A stretch of 64,000 nucleotides of DNA from Epithemia pelagica (taxonomy: Eukaryota; Bacillariophyta; Bacillariophyceae; Surirellales; Surirellaceae). Positions 1-9,495 of the stretch are shown here, piece after piece. Every line of letters starts with the position of its first letter. Position 1 is the stretch's first letter. Under the pieces are notes generated by a model. It ran no database searches. It had not been told where the DNA came from and saw nothing but the letters and a program-made list of their open reading frames with translations. The position numbers and the translations under genes were made by a program. Location: NCBI GenBank assembly GCA_946965045.2, contig OX337234.1, positions 1,054,001 through 1,118,000 on the forward strand. Reading direction: 5' to 3'.

Positions 1-68
1 TGTCGTCGTCATCCGCTGGCAGCTGTTCAGTCGCATTAACTTGCTTCTTTGCTAGTGATTCCTCAACA
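1..68 (-). repeat. 3' LTR of E1, partial
   Basis: On the minus strand the LTR begins TGTTGAGGAATCA at position 68. It is preceded by the purine-rich AAAGGAGTG, a plausible polypurine tract. The same sequence ends the right LTR at 6003. The right copy carries 10 extra bases (TCCCGTCAGC) near 5981-5990. The rest of this LTR lies before base 1. Confidence 0.85.
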
Positions 69-2760
69 CACTCCTTTGTGCCGAGTGGTATGGACTAGTC
101 GGCAGAATATTCATGATGGCATCCCGATGTTGATAGAAAAGTTGCCCTTGTAAAGGTTTGGTGTAGAAGTCCGCCACCATTTGGTCGGTCGGACAATATT
201 CAATTCGTAAGTCTTTGTTCTGGATACGATCCTTGATATAAAAATATCTGATGTTGATGTGTTTCGTACGTTTTGTGCTGGACATGCGTCCATTGTTCTC
301 CAACAGCATCGCGCTTTGGTTGTCTTGGTATACCACGACGTCCTTGATCTGCACTCCTTGACTTTTCAGGAAATTGCGAGTCCATACAATCGTTGGCAAC
401 ACATCATGAGCCCCAATGAGTTCACTTTCCATCGAACTTCTGGCCACTAGTTTTTGTTTGGTTGAATGTGATATAACACTTCCGCGACCCATGCATAGGT
501 TTGCACCAGTGTGCCCCTTCATATCATTGTGGGTAGCATACGACGCGTCGATCCACCATCGTAGCACCCCGTGTTTATTAGCTTCTAGTCGCAAAATCAG
601 GTCCTTTGTGTTTTGTAGATACTTGATGACTCGTATCAATTTTCGATAGTCGTCTTCGTTGGGTTTTGATACTCTGGTACATAAAAATGCGATAGCTGTG
701 CGTATATCAGGGCGTCCCCGATGTGCTAAGTATGCCAACTGCATGGTCATACTGTGGAACAGTTCAGCGCGTGTTGCATCCAATGGTTTGCAATTCTCAT
801 TGATGAGGAAGAGATGTGCCGCTGCTGGAGTCAGTGCTTTACCGTTCATTTCTTGTGGAATATCGTCCAGAACAGTGGCCACATAGGGGGTCATATCAAC
901 TTGTAACACCCCGGGTTCTGAGAAATCTAGGTACATCCCCAAGTAATCATGACGCTTTCCTCTGGAGATTGAGAGCTCTCCGAGTTGGCCAAATTCTTTG
1001 ATGAGCTGGTTGATGATCATGGATACGGTTTCTTCCTTAGCATGGGAGATTTTTAAATCATCCACGTGCCATGTAATCGTGCACTGGGTCCCGTCGATAT
1101 TTTTGTTTGCGACACATGTGTCATATTCGTTTAGGATAAAGCCCCAATTTTTCAGTACGATAGAGAGTTTTTCCCAAAAGAGTCGTGCTGCTCTGAGCGT
1201 TCCGTAAAGCGCTTTTAGCATGTCAACATAAATGACAGGCTTTCCTTTCTCGTAGGTAAGATATGGGCGATAGGCGGCTTCATCCACTTCCAGTAGCAGT
1301 TTTGCCATGATACCATCAATTCTCATATGGACGTCGGGATCCATGTCGGCTTGCATAAACGCGCCGGGAATGTCCACGACCGCCACCTCCCTATGTTCCA
1401 ATGCATCGATGATTGCCGTTAAGAACACAGCTTCGGTGGTTACTGTGGGAGAGGCTGCGTCCTCTCGCGGGATATACAAACGCTGTTTACGCCCATCGGC
1501 GCATCCTCGACCCTTGACTTTCCCATTGCGTTTTTGTTTGAGAAACATAAGGTAGCCGAGTGCGTTTGTGAGTTGATTGCTGGTTAGTGATGTCTTGTGA
1601 ACACCACGGATCACTCCTCGCTCATGTAGTTGTGTAATTTCTTTCTTGACAGCCGCCACTCCTTGATCTCCAAAAATCTTCAATCCCTTGCTCATGGGCA
1701 TTTGTGGGGTTGCCATGCTTACTTCACCACTGTCGGCGACAAACAGCCAACCGTCATGAATGTATCCATCCATTGGTGCTTGTTCTTGCTCATTGAAGTG
1801 AAAGGTGGCATTGCTATGCCCGAAACGATGTGTATATGAGCGCTCACGCTGTGGTCGTAGGTTGTAACCACTTTCATGACCATCCTCATGATCTTGTTCT
1901 TGACCCATATCTATGGGAATGTCGTTGTCATCAGCAACGGTCTCAACACCAGCAACGGTCTCAACATCCTCATTGATATTGTTATCGCTCCCCTGCCGGT
2001 CGTTGTTACTTTCGATATCGTCGTTGTCCTCATTGGCTATCACCCCCAAATCATCATTTGGCTCCTCCATTGATTCCTCCTCCTCTTCAATCATTTCCTC
2101 CGCGACCTCTTCCATCGGCCCCATCAGCCCCATTTCCTCCACCACTCCTTCGTTTGCACCTAGTTCTCTTCCGAGGTTATTGTGTTCGTTGTCCGCTGTT
2201 GGTGCCGGATCTGGCATGTCCATGTCCATCTCTTCATCCACATGATCAATTGTCTCATCCGCTAACTCTTCTGCGACGAACTCGGCATCATATCTCAGGT
2301 CCTCATCCTGGTCCTGTTCTAGCTCGTAGTCCTCGTCATCATCTTCATTGAATATTTCATTATCATCGTCCAACAGTAGAATCCTGTTGTCACGGTTGCC
2401 AAAAGCCAAGCCCGGTTGTGCTGATTGTGCTTCAGCCAATTTAGTAACTCGATCAATGACTCCTTGCGGCATCGGAACTTTGGTCGCGTGATTACGATTG
2501 ATAACCCTTCCACTGGCGAGACTGAGGAAATAGAAGCCACCTTGTCGATTGCCAGTTGGACGGAGAGCCAATGCACCCACCGTGCGGGCGCTCATTGAGT
2601 TGTCATGTTCCTCATGACATTGTACATATTCGCCAAACTCATAGCGGCAGTGACGATGGTAGTCCAGTCTGGATCCCGTCACTAGTTCTCGTGGGCTGAT
2701 GGTATCAGAAATGCCGCCCTGGTGAGGAAAGCTATTCAGCCAGAAGACGGCCTGTTTCGC
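52..2760 (-). CDS. Copia pol: integrase C-terminus, reverse transcriptase and RNase H (E1)
   Basis: C-terminal part of the E1 polyprotein. It opens with the end of the integrase (VFWLNSFP and SPRELV-like motifs just after the TAG at 2763-2761). A long acidic linker follows, then an RVT_2 reverse transcriptase with an AFMQADMDP segment and a WHVDDLKISH active site (a YVDD variant with the DD kept). The RNase H end has an intact WWIDASYA, SMESELIGAHD and DNQSAM. The frame runs into the LTR and stops at TAG 54-52. It is the same frame as the upstream 4572-2761 segment, so the two are one polyprotein split by a single amber codon. The first ATG after the TAG (near 2682) need not be a real start. 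Confidence 0.85.
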   Translation of the reverse strand, partial: AKQAVFWLNSFPHQGGISDTISPRELVTGSRLDYHRHCRYEFGEYVQCHEEHDNSMSARTVGALALRPTGNRQGGFYFLSLASGRVINRNHATKVPMPQGVIDRVTKLAEAQSAQPGLAFGNRDNRILLLDDDNEIFNEDDDEDYELEQDQDEDLRYDAEFVAEELADETIDHVDEEMDMDMPDPAPTADNEHNNLGRELGANEGVVEEMGLMGPMEEVAEEMIEEEEESMEEPNDDLGVIANEDNDDIESNNDRQGSDNNINEDVETVAGVETVADDNDIPIDMGQEQDHEDGHESGYNLRPQRERSYTHRFGHSNATFHFNEQEQAPMDGYIHDGWLFVADSGEVSMATPQMPMSKGLKIFGDQGVAAVKKEITQLHERGVIRGVHKTSLTSNQLTNALGYLMFLKQKRNGKVKGRGCADGRKQRLYIPREDAASPTVTTEAVFLTAIIDALEHREVAVVDIPGAFMQADMDPDVHMRIDGIMAKLLLEVDEAAYRPYLTYEKGKPVIYVDMLKALYGTLRAARLFWEKLSIVLKNWGFILNEYDTCVANKNIDGTQCTITWHVDDLKISHAKEETVSMIINQLIKEFGQLGELSISRGKRHDYLGMYLDFSEPGVLQVDMTPYVATVLDDIPQEMNGKALTPAAAHLFLINENCKPLDATRAELFHSMTMQLAYLAHRGRPDIRTAIAFLCTRVSKPNEDDYRKLIRVIKYLQNTKDLILRLEANKHGVLRWWIDASYATHNDMKGHTGANLCMGRGSVISHSTKQKLVARSSMESELIGAHDVLPTIVWTRNFLKSQGVQIKDVVVYQDNQSAMLLENNGRMSSTKRTKHINIRYFYIKDRIQNKDLRIEYCPTDQMVADFYTKPLQGQLFYQHRDAIMNILPTSPYHSAQRSVLRNH

Positions 2761-4572
2761 CTACTCAATCACCATGATCTTGGGTAGAATATCAAACGGT
2801 AGAATGTTGTATGTTGCTCTCATCCTTTCTTTGATTGTTCTGATTCGTCGTTCAATGTCCCCAACGTGTTCATTGCGTGCTGCAGGGTTCAGCGCCAGTC
2901 CAATTGTGGCCAGTTGCTGTTCCATATAATCATTCTTGAATGCGCCATCGGCAAGCAGAATTCTCGGCCGCAGATCAGTTCGTCGATATAAGTTTACAGT
3001 CCGTTTGAGGCATTGAAAAACATGTTCCATGGATGTGCTCTCCAAGGCATCGATCGTGGTGAAATAAAGATGGCGAGAGAGGGTGGCTAGGAACGGGACC
3101 CCGTTCACATACATGATATCCATCGCGATCACGATTTCACGGTACTTGGCGTCAATTGCTGGAGGAATGAGGTTGTCGAGTGGGACGGTTGGTGATTTCC
3201 GACGTGTTGTCTTGCCCTTGAGTGTGCCGATGTCCGGGCCATAAGAAATGGCTTCGGCCCTTTTTATGTCTTCTCGAGTGTAGGGACAATTTGGTAACAG
3301 GTTTGTGGACACTATATGAAGGAACTCCTTCGTGGATGGACAACCTATGCTTATTTGAAGCTGTCGTGCTCCTCTAGCTCTATCTACATCAGACTGAGAA
3401 TATTTTGCTTCGTTGTCCTTAACTGTAGTTAGGAAACTATGCTCATTCTTCTTGGTGTCCATGTAGTAGAGTCCTTGGGTGCTCGGCTTGAACGTGCATT
3501 TGACTTTGCTGCTTTTGTCTTGTAATGTAAACTTGTTGCCTTGTTTGCTGTGATATTTGACTTGATAGTTATTCTTGGCGTTGTGAAGAGAGAGTAGGTT
3601 AACCGGTCCATCAGGATCAAACCAAACCACCCCGTACGAGGGGAGATCTGCAATTTGCGTCAGGACTCGGCTACCGGCGTGGCTGTGGATGGTTATAGGT
3701 GTCTTGCTTTTTCTGATGTTTTTAATAAGGTCTTCGTTTGAAATGATATCAACGGTGGATTGATTATCAAGGAGGATCCATGATCTGGGGATGTTAGCCT
3801 GTAAAGACGAGGAGAAGGACATAGCGTGAGAGATTGTTTCATCCGATTCGGTCACCGTTTGATGTTGCGAACCTTGTTGTGAGCCGTGTTGTTCGTGGTC
3901 GGCCGTTCCCGTGTTGAAGGCCACACCAGTGGCATTTTGTTGTCCGCCGCTGTTTGATCCTGAATTGCCATGATACTGGTTCTTGATATTGATACGGTTG
4001 TCGATAATGGCACGGGCGTCCGCTAAGGTTGCCGGGTAGTAGTTCCCACCGTCAAGGAATGTATTCTGCAGATGTACTTCATAAGATCGATGTCCACAGG
4101 TACGTATGAAGCGAATCGCGATGCACCGGTCTTGGGCCTCTGCTTCATCGTCCGTGGTTGGTTTGTTGTCGGTCCGTTTGTTTTTTGTGGCGATTTCAAT
4201 CAAAAAATCATGGTCGTACAGTTTGATTCCCATTTCGGTAATGAGTTTTACCTTGGAGCGAAAGACTTCATAATAACTCTGCATCGACTGGTTGTTTTGC
4301 CTTTTCAGTCCATAGTATTCTTCTTTTAGTCGGTCTCGAGATACCGCCGTGTAAACTCGTCCGGAGTCGAAAGTAAACATTGTAGTCTTGATTAATTTGA
4401 GTAATGCAATCCCGTCTCTTGCGTCTTGGATTGCCTGGAATTCTTTTTTAGCTCGCAGCTTGTCACGGAGGAGCGGGGTACATTGGCCCAACAAAACGCT
4501 GTAGAAGGACGATCGAAAGCCGTTGTAGAGAATGATTTGTTCTTCACGGGCCTTGAACTTGAATTCCCATTC
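2761..4572 (-). CDS. Copia gag C-part, protease and integrase (E1)
   Basis: Middle of the E1 polyprotein. It lies between two in-frame TAG codons (4575-4573 and 2763-2761) and has no ATG near its beginning, so it depends on upstream initiation. It contains a gag segment, then a retropepsin-like LLDNQSTVDII (DNQS in place of the usual D-S/T-G), a GAG-pre-integrase region, and the integrase core. The catalytic acidic residues lie in IAMDIMYVNG, ILLADGAFKND and the ARNEHVGDIERRIRTIKER end. Both stops are TAG and the frame is otherwise clean over 4.9 kb, so the copy has either two recent point mutations or readthrough. I favour mutation. Confidence 0.8.
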   Translation of the reverse strand, partial: EWEFKFKAREEQIILYNGFRSSFYSVLLGQCTPLLRDKLRAKKEFQAIQDARDGIALLKLIKTTMFTFDSGRVYTAVSRDRLKEEYYGLKRQNNQSMQSYYEVFRSKVKLITEMGIKLYDHDFLIEIATKNKRTDNKPTTDDEAEAQDRCIAIRFIRTCGHRSYEVHLQNTFLDGGNYYPATLADARAIIDNRINIKNQYHGNSGSNSGGQQNATGVAFNTGTADHEQHGSQQGSQHQTVTESDETISHAMSFSSSLQANIPRSWILLDNQSTVDIISNEDLIKNIRKSKTPITIHSHAGSRVLTQIADLPSYGVVWFDPDGPVNLLSLHNAKNNYQVKYHSKQGNKFTLQDKSSKVKCTFKPSTQGLYYMDTKKNEHSFLTTVKDNEAKYSQSDVDRARGARQLQISIGCPSTKEFLHIVSTNLLPNCPYTREDIKRAEAISYGPDIGTLKGKTTRRKSPTVPLDNLIPPAIDAKYREIVIAMDIMYVNGVPFLATLSRHLYFTTIDALESTSMEHVFQCLKRTVNLYRRTDLRPRILLADGAFKNDYMEQQLATIGLALNPAARNEHVGDIERRIRTIKERMRATYNILPFDILPKIMVIE

Positions 4573-4938
4573 CTATCCGATGAAGAAATTATTGGCGTCC
4601 TCATCCTTTGGCTTGACAATAGGGTCTGGATCGTTGAGCTCCAATTGCTTGACTGCTTTTTGGAATTCCATGTTGTATTTGCTGTGGTTAGCTCCGACAT
4701 ACCCAACAAGCAGTTCCACGTTCTTCAAATATCGTTTACTTTGGGGATCTTCGGAATAATCAAAGGTACAGTCAGCCAAACTTGGCTCCTGCCCTTGAAA
4801 CTTGTTGCTGCCTTGTCCGCCTCGCCCTCGACCGCCACGGCCACGTCCTTGGCCACGACCGCCACGTCCGGTTCGATCTTCATTGTTGTTGGTCGATGAT
4901 GAGGGAGCCCCATCAGGAATCGGATTCTGAGCACTCAT
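4573..4938 (-). CDS. Copia gag N-terminus (E1)
   Basis: ATG at 4938-4936 opens a 121-residue segment. An Arg-Gly-rich tract near residues 22-43 (RGGRGQGRGRGG type) suggests nucleic-acid binding. A gag-like helical region follows and ends at TAG 4575-4573, in frame with the protease-integrase segment. The start codon overlaps the stop codon of the preceding ORF by one base (TAATG). This suggests termination-reinitiation or a dual-cistron RNA. Confidence 0.7.
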   Translation of the reverse strand: MSAQNPIPDGAPSSSTNNNEDRTGRGGRGQGRGRGGRGRGGQGSNKFQGQEPSLADCTFDYSEDPQSKRYLKNVELLVGYVGANHSKYNMEFQKAVKQLELNDPDPIVKPKDEDANNFFIG

Positions 4939-5777
4939 TATTCTTGAGGAGGACGAACGGCCAAACGGATGTTGTGCCTCTGACGACGGAATTCCTCGTT
5001 CCTGTTTATGGCGTAGTTCCAGACTCTGATGGTATAATATACCGCGCCGATCCTAATTACAGTCCCGTGCACGTGATAGTGCACTCCTTGTCTTGCGAGC
5101 CGACAACTGTTGAGAATTCGTACGTACGATCCGATTCGGACAGTTTGGTCTTGAATTGGTTGTGGCTCTTGTGGTTGTGCTTGTGATGCTGGAGGTGCAC
5201 GTTGTGCTGGTCTTGGTGCCGGTTGAGGTGGGTGCTGCACTGGTTGCAATACGGCTGCTGCCCGTTGCTGAGCTTCGATGATTGCTCCAGCAAATTCTGG
5301 GTCAAGCACAACTGGTTCCGGAACCGGTGCCGCCTCGTTCACTTCAGGGATTGGTACGACTACCACGTCCTCTTCTTCTTCGACTTCTTCGTCGGAGTCT
5401 TCAACGTCCAATACAGCGACAGGTGGGCGACGTTGGTCAGCGAGAATGGCTGTTGCCAACTCTCTCTGCGGACCTGGTGGACCGTGAAGGTGGATGTGGG
5501 TCTCTTCGAGGTATGTCAATAATTCTTCTTGTCGTCGACGGTAAACAGAACGGGTTCGACTGATGCCACTTGCCAAACGATCTAACTGGTCTGAGAGTTC
5601 TTGCCGATGCGCCGCTTGGAGGGCCTCTTGGGCCTCGTTGAGGGACCGAACACTATCGGCACGCTCCGTCTCGTGTTGTTGTCGCAATTGCTCCAGCGCT
5701 TCTTGCTGTTGGTTGTCTATTAAGGCCAAATTGTGAAACACCTCGAGTATATCGTTGATGGCTTCAGTTACGTTCAT
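4938..5777 (-). CDS. Coiled-coil ORF0 upstream of gag in E1
   Basis: 279-residue protein of unknown function starting at ATG 5777, 33 bases inside the inferred LTR end. Residues about 15-110 are Gln/Glu/Leu/Arg-rich with heptad spacing (QQEALEQLRQQHETER type) and predict a long coiled coil. An acidic stretch (DSDEEVEEEED) and a Pro/Gln/Ala-rich linker follow. The last about 60 residues (IGSYVRILN...GTVIRIGAVYYTIRVWN) look like a small beta-barrel. The ORF ends TAATG, sharing one base with the gag ATG. A standard copia element has no such separate ORF before gag. It could be an unusual gag (capsid assembly) protein or an acquired gene. I do not recognise a family. Confidence 0.65.
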   Translation of the reverse strand: MNVTEAINDILEVFHNLALIDNQQQEALEQLRQQHETERADSVRSLNEAQEALQAAHRQELSDQLDRLASGISRTRSVYRRRQEELLTYLEETHIHLHGPPGPQRELATAILADQRRPPVAVLDVEDSDEEVEEEEDVVVVPIPEVNEAAPVPEPVVLDPEFAGAIIEAQQRAAAVLQPVQHPPQPAPRPAQRAPPASQAQPQEPQPIQDQTVRIGSYVRILNSCRLARQGVHYHVHGTVIRIGAVYYTIRVWNYAINRNEEFRRQRHNIRLAVRPPQE

Positions 5778-5809
5778 ATATGTATGAAATCGATGTTTCG
5801 ATGAGTAAA

Positions 5810-6003
5810 TGTTGAAACTCACACAGCTGCTGTAAAGGCAAACTACGGAATCTTATTTTACTCATCGAATGAGACCTTTTTCCTTTCACATCTCTTCCCT
5901 GCCTTACGTTCCACGAGCGTCCATTTGTCGTCGTCATCCGCTGGCAGCTGTTCAGTCGCATTAACTTGCTTCTTTGCTATCCCGTCAGCGTGATTCCTCA
6001 ACA
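5810..6003 (-). repeat. 5' LTR of E1
   Basis: On the minus strand it starts TGTTGAGG (6003) and the best-fitting end is TTTCAACA (5810). This gives about 194 bp with short TGTTGA/TCAACA inverted ends. The outer end is supported by identity with 1-68. The inner end is inferred from the TG...CA rule and the ORF start at 5777. Confidence 0.75.
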
Positions 6004-6508
6004 GTACATCGCTGTTCCTTGTAACCCCGTATATGCGACGGAGTAGACAAATCCCGGCTGTCCACTGCGACGAAAGTAACCATTTGATCCATGTTGCTTA
6101 CGTTGCTTCTCTTGTTACTCACTGTGCTTGACAGGCTGTTTCACCCCTTGGAAGTATGAAAGAAAAGATACCACACAGATCCCCTCCTGTCTGACGGTCT
6201 GTGCACCGCTCGACTCATGTTGCACGCCAGACGCACATCATTCGTCCGACGCGTGACCTACGCGCTTTGAACGCGCGGTGAGCTACGTATTGTGGACGAA
6301 GCAAAAAATGATGCTGACGGTCAGCACTTCCTCCCTTTGCTTCAATCTCTCAGTTGACGCTTCGGCTTCTCTTTCTCTTCTCCAGGTCCCACAGTGATCC
6401 TGAATCCTGAGAGATCTCTTTCTTCTTGGGTTTCTCGTTCGTTTGCATCACAGATGCATCTGTTCTCTTTTTATATGTTTCATTATTCCATTTGTCTGAC
6501 AAGAAAAA
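6004..6508. other. Intergenic region upstream of the M8 peptidase gene
   Basis: No supported gene. It starts at the right edge of E1 and must hold the promoter and 5' UTR of the peptidase gene. A pyrimidine-rich stretch lies at about 6340-6440. I see no clear TATA box. Confidence 0.5.
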
Positions 6509-8728
6509 ATGACAGCAAGACAAAGACGAGGTTCCAGGAGGGCCACTCAAGCAGTGCTACATCCACACCTGATGCATTCAAACATGATTTTTCTCCTTAT
6601 GGTTGGATTGTGGGCAGCCTTGGCCTCGCCTACAACGCAGCAGCATCGAATGCCCTGGTTCACACTGGAGGATGACATTGGTGCCCTCCCACTCGACCCA
6701 CCACTCCTTCTTGAGTATGGTGACAATCATCCAATGGACCGAACAGCACACCGAAAGCGAAACCTGAATGTGAACAACAGTGATGATGAGCTATTTGAGC
6801 CGATTCGAATTCACTTTGTCACGACTCTATTGGATGAGCGTAGAGGAGAAAGTACTGCGTTGGATAGCTTTCTCAATGACCTTGAAAACACCTATTTGCC
6901 GGCTGCGGCCGCACAATGGGCTCGCCATGTGCGAGTCAAACCAGTCAATGCCTCCTCCTATATTCCCCTGACCCAAGATGTTTGTGCCGGTGCCTACGGT
7001 TCGCAACTTGCGGCAAGAGTTCAATCCATTTTTCAAGCTGATTTGGTCATTGTTGTAAGTGTGCAAGATTCCTTCTATAATGCGGATACGGACCAGTTCG
7101 ACCCAGTTTGTAACAGTAACAGCAACAATGGAGGAGTTCCGGTGGCCTTGGCTGCTGCTTGCGCTCTCGATCAATACGATCGACCTGTTATTGGACTAAT
7201 GAATTGGTGTTTTCGCAACGGACAAGGTCAATCCACGCCATTTTCTCAACAAACGACCGTTCTCCAAAATACATTCTTGCCTCCATTGAATGTCCCTATT
7301 TCATCAATCCAACTGGATCTTCTCAGCGCTGCCGTACACGAAATTGGACATGTTTTGGGCTTCACGGCCTGGCTATACAAGTTCTTTCGATTTCCCGATG
7401 GGACACCTCGTACACAGCGACCATTTTCTCAGGCGAAATCAGTCCTTTGCGCCAACGGACAAGTACAATCCACCATTCTACCCAACACCAATACTGTGAT
7501 GGCGATTGACAATGACAACGGATCACGGTCGTTTCTCATTGTCACAGCACGTGTCAAACAAGTCGTCCAGAATCACATCAACTGCCCAACCCTACAAGGG
7601 GCGGAATTGGCAATTGACAATGGATGCATTGGATCTCATTGGTCCGAACGATACTTTATGGGTGAAATTATGAGTCCAGCCCTATCTTCTTCGAGTGAGA
7701 ATGTCCTATCAGCCTTAACTTTGGCGATCTTGGAAGACTCTGGATGGTACCGAATAGACTACCAAGGTGTTGAGGCCCCTGTATATGGATTAGGAGCTGG
7801 TTGTCAATTTGCCTACGAGGAGTGTCTACAAAACGAACGTGTACCTGATTGGGGTAACGGACTGTTCTGTGAAGATCCTTTGAAGCTGAATGTTATTACT
7901 CAAGTGACACAAGCATCGTGGAATTCCTTAGAATGCGATGTCACTCACAGGTCTTGGGCTGTGTGTGATATGTGGAATGTGGACAATGTGATTTCGGATC
8001 GAGCCTCAACCCCTATTGGCAATACCGTGTCTGGGCATCATCGACTTCGCCATTTGGTCTCCCCAACACAAGGCGCTAATGCCTGTCCTGTCCCCTTTCG
8101 ACCCTTGGGCGTGGATTGCACGTCCTCCAATTCCTATACACCACATTACGTCGGCGAGACCTTTGGCACAGAGAGTCGCTGTATTCGAGCCTCGTACCAG
8201 TTTGGAAGCACAGTGTGGTTTCCTCGACCAGCATGCTTACCTTTGCGTTGTGATGAACAACGGGCCAAAGTTGTTCTCACCATTGCAGGGGAAGATCAAG
8301 TCTGTGACTATGACGGACAAGTTCTTTTCTCGTCCTCCAAAGCCAGTAGGAGTATGAACGGCAACAACAACAACAATGCCCAGTTCATTTGTCCGCGATT
8401 GGCCGCAGTTTGCCCTACCCTGGTGGGTTGTCCTGCGTCTTGCTCGGGAAGAGGGAGATGCGACTTTGGGTCTTTGTCGTCATCCGGACAATGCATCTGT
8501 GATTCGAATGAACCAGACAACCCGGGTTGCTTTCCATTTTACACAGAACAAACGTCGTCCTCACAACAGCCGACCACATCGCCCACAGGGAACGATAGTA
8601 CCACGTCAGGATCACAAAACTCTCAAAGTAACACGGCAGTTCATTCCAGGGGAAAGTCTACATGTTGTTGTTCGGTCCTTTGGTTCATGATATTGATCAC
8701 AGCAGTAGGAGTAGTAAGGCATTCATAA
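6509..8728 (+). CDS. Leishmanolysin-like (M8) metallopeptidase
   Basis: 739-residue zinc endopeptidase, intronless. The zinc-binding helix HEIGHVLGF is at residues 277-285 (His277, Glu278, His281). The third zinc ligand is His377 in GSHW. The Met-turn is Met388 in EIMSP. Together these are the diagnostic M8 metzincin set, and all are intact. A signal-like hydrophobic run (MIFLLMVGLWAALA) begins at Met26, so the true start may be Met22 or Met26 rather than 6509. Many paired Cys follow, including an EGF-like module (CSGRGRCDF...CICDS) near residues 645-675, then a Ser/Thr-rich stalk and a C-terminal hydrophobic segment (SVLWFMILITAVGVV). A secreted, membrane-anchored surface protease is the likely product. 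Degenerate partial copies lie in blocks A and B. Confidence 0.9.
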   Translation: MTARQRRGSRRATQAVLHPHLMHSNMIFLLMVGLWAALASPTTQQHRMPWFTLEDDIGALPLDPPLLLEYGDNHPMDRTAHRKRNLNVNNSDDELFEPIRIHFVTTLLDERRGESTALDSFLNDLENTYLPAAAAQWARHVRVKPVNASSYIPLTQDVCAGAYGSQLAARVQSIFQADLVIVVSVQDSFYNADTDQFDPVCNSNSNNGGVPVALAAACALDQYDRPVIGLMNWCFRNGQGQSTPFSQQTTVLQNTFLPPLNVPISSIQLDLLSAAVHEIGHVLGFTAWLYKFFRFPDGTPRTQRPFSQAKSVLCANGQVQSTILPNTNTVMAIDNDNGSRSFLIVTARVKQVVQNHINCPTLQGAELAIDNGCIGSHWSERYFMGEIMSPALSSSSENVLSALTLAILEDSGWYRIDYQGVEAPVYGLGAGCQFAYEECLQNERVPDWGNGLFCEDPLKLNVITQVTQASWNSLECDVTHRSWAVCDMWNVDNVISDRASTPIGNTVSGHHRLRHLVSPTQGANACPVPFRPLGVDCTSSNSYTPHYVGETFGTESRCIRASYQFGSTVWFPRPACLPLRCDEQRAKVVLTIAGEDQVCDYDGQVLFSSSKASRSMNGNNNNNAQFICPRLAAVCPTLVGCPASCSGRGRCDFGSLSSSGQCICDSNEPDNPGCFPFYTEQTSSSQQPTTSPTGNDSTTSGSQNSQSNTAVHSRGKSTCCCSVLWFMILITAVGVVRHS

Positions 8729-8998
8729 TATACCTCAAAAAGGAGAGAGCAGAGGAAGATTTCGTCCTTAGAAATGTCGGCATAGCATTTGTGAGCAAAA
8801 GCGAAGAATCATAAAACCACTAACTCCTTTCCAGAATCGTTCTGGTTGCAACTTACAAGAAGACGCACTTCTACGACAAGCAACTCTTCGAGAACCCAAG
8901 TTCATCCATTCCAACGCTCTTAACAATTGTTTGCAGGTATAAATGTAAAAGTGTATCTTAATGTTTCAAGAATGAGCGGTCTGCCGGAGGCGATACCA

Positions 8999-9172
8999 TG
9001 TTCGAATATTGTACATGCGGGCATATGTAACTGATGGGGACCTTGGGGGACCGCAGACGCAAACCTCATGACTCCATTAGGCCCAACGCATCATCGAACC
9101 GCCTATCACAAAATGCAAAACGACGAACGATGGATCCAGGCGACGATGCCTATGTAACGATCGACAATGCCT
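8999..9172 (+). repeat. 5' LTR of E2 (minimum extent)
   Basis: Matches 14761-14930 almost base for base; differences are an A/G near the start and a 4-bp indel. The LTR may continue beyond 9172 toward gag at 9496, but the 3' copy is broken there, so its inner end and the primer-binding site are undetermined. Confidence 0.75.
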
Positions 9173-9495
9173 ATGTGACGATTGTCGTTCTTAAGGACGG
9201 GATCCCATGACCATTGTCATAACGGTCCATGGCCCTAAGTGAATCAGAAGATACTTAGAGGCAGCGATATCCCACGAACGGTGGCAGGCCCGTCCATAAC
9301 ACATCTCGTCGCCCAAATTGGTGATACAACGTCTCCACCAACGATTCAACGCATCGACGACAGTTGGGAACGGAGACGTAGAACCTAACACAGTAGACAC
9401 ACAATTTTTGCAACAAGAGTCCTTTTCTTTACTCGCTAGTAAGGAAAACAACACGCTTCCTCTGCGCTTTAGACAGCACACGTCCATCGTCTGCC

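Larger units (their letters stand above)
1..6003 (-). mobile_element. Copia LTR retrotransposon E1 (left end cut by window)
   Basis: A Ty1/copia element read on the minus strand. A 5' LTR lies at 5810-6003, followed by a coiled-coil ORF, then gag, protease, integrase, RT and RNase H in copia order, and the start of the 3' LTR at 68-1. The terminal 68 bases at 1-68 match 5927-6003 apart from a 10-bp indel, which shows they are paired LTRs. The gag-pol frame is open from 4938 to 52 except for two TAG codons, so the copy is young but probably not fully functional. The left target-site duplication lies outside the window. Confidence 0.9.
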
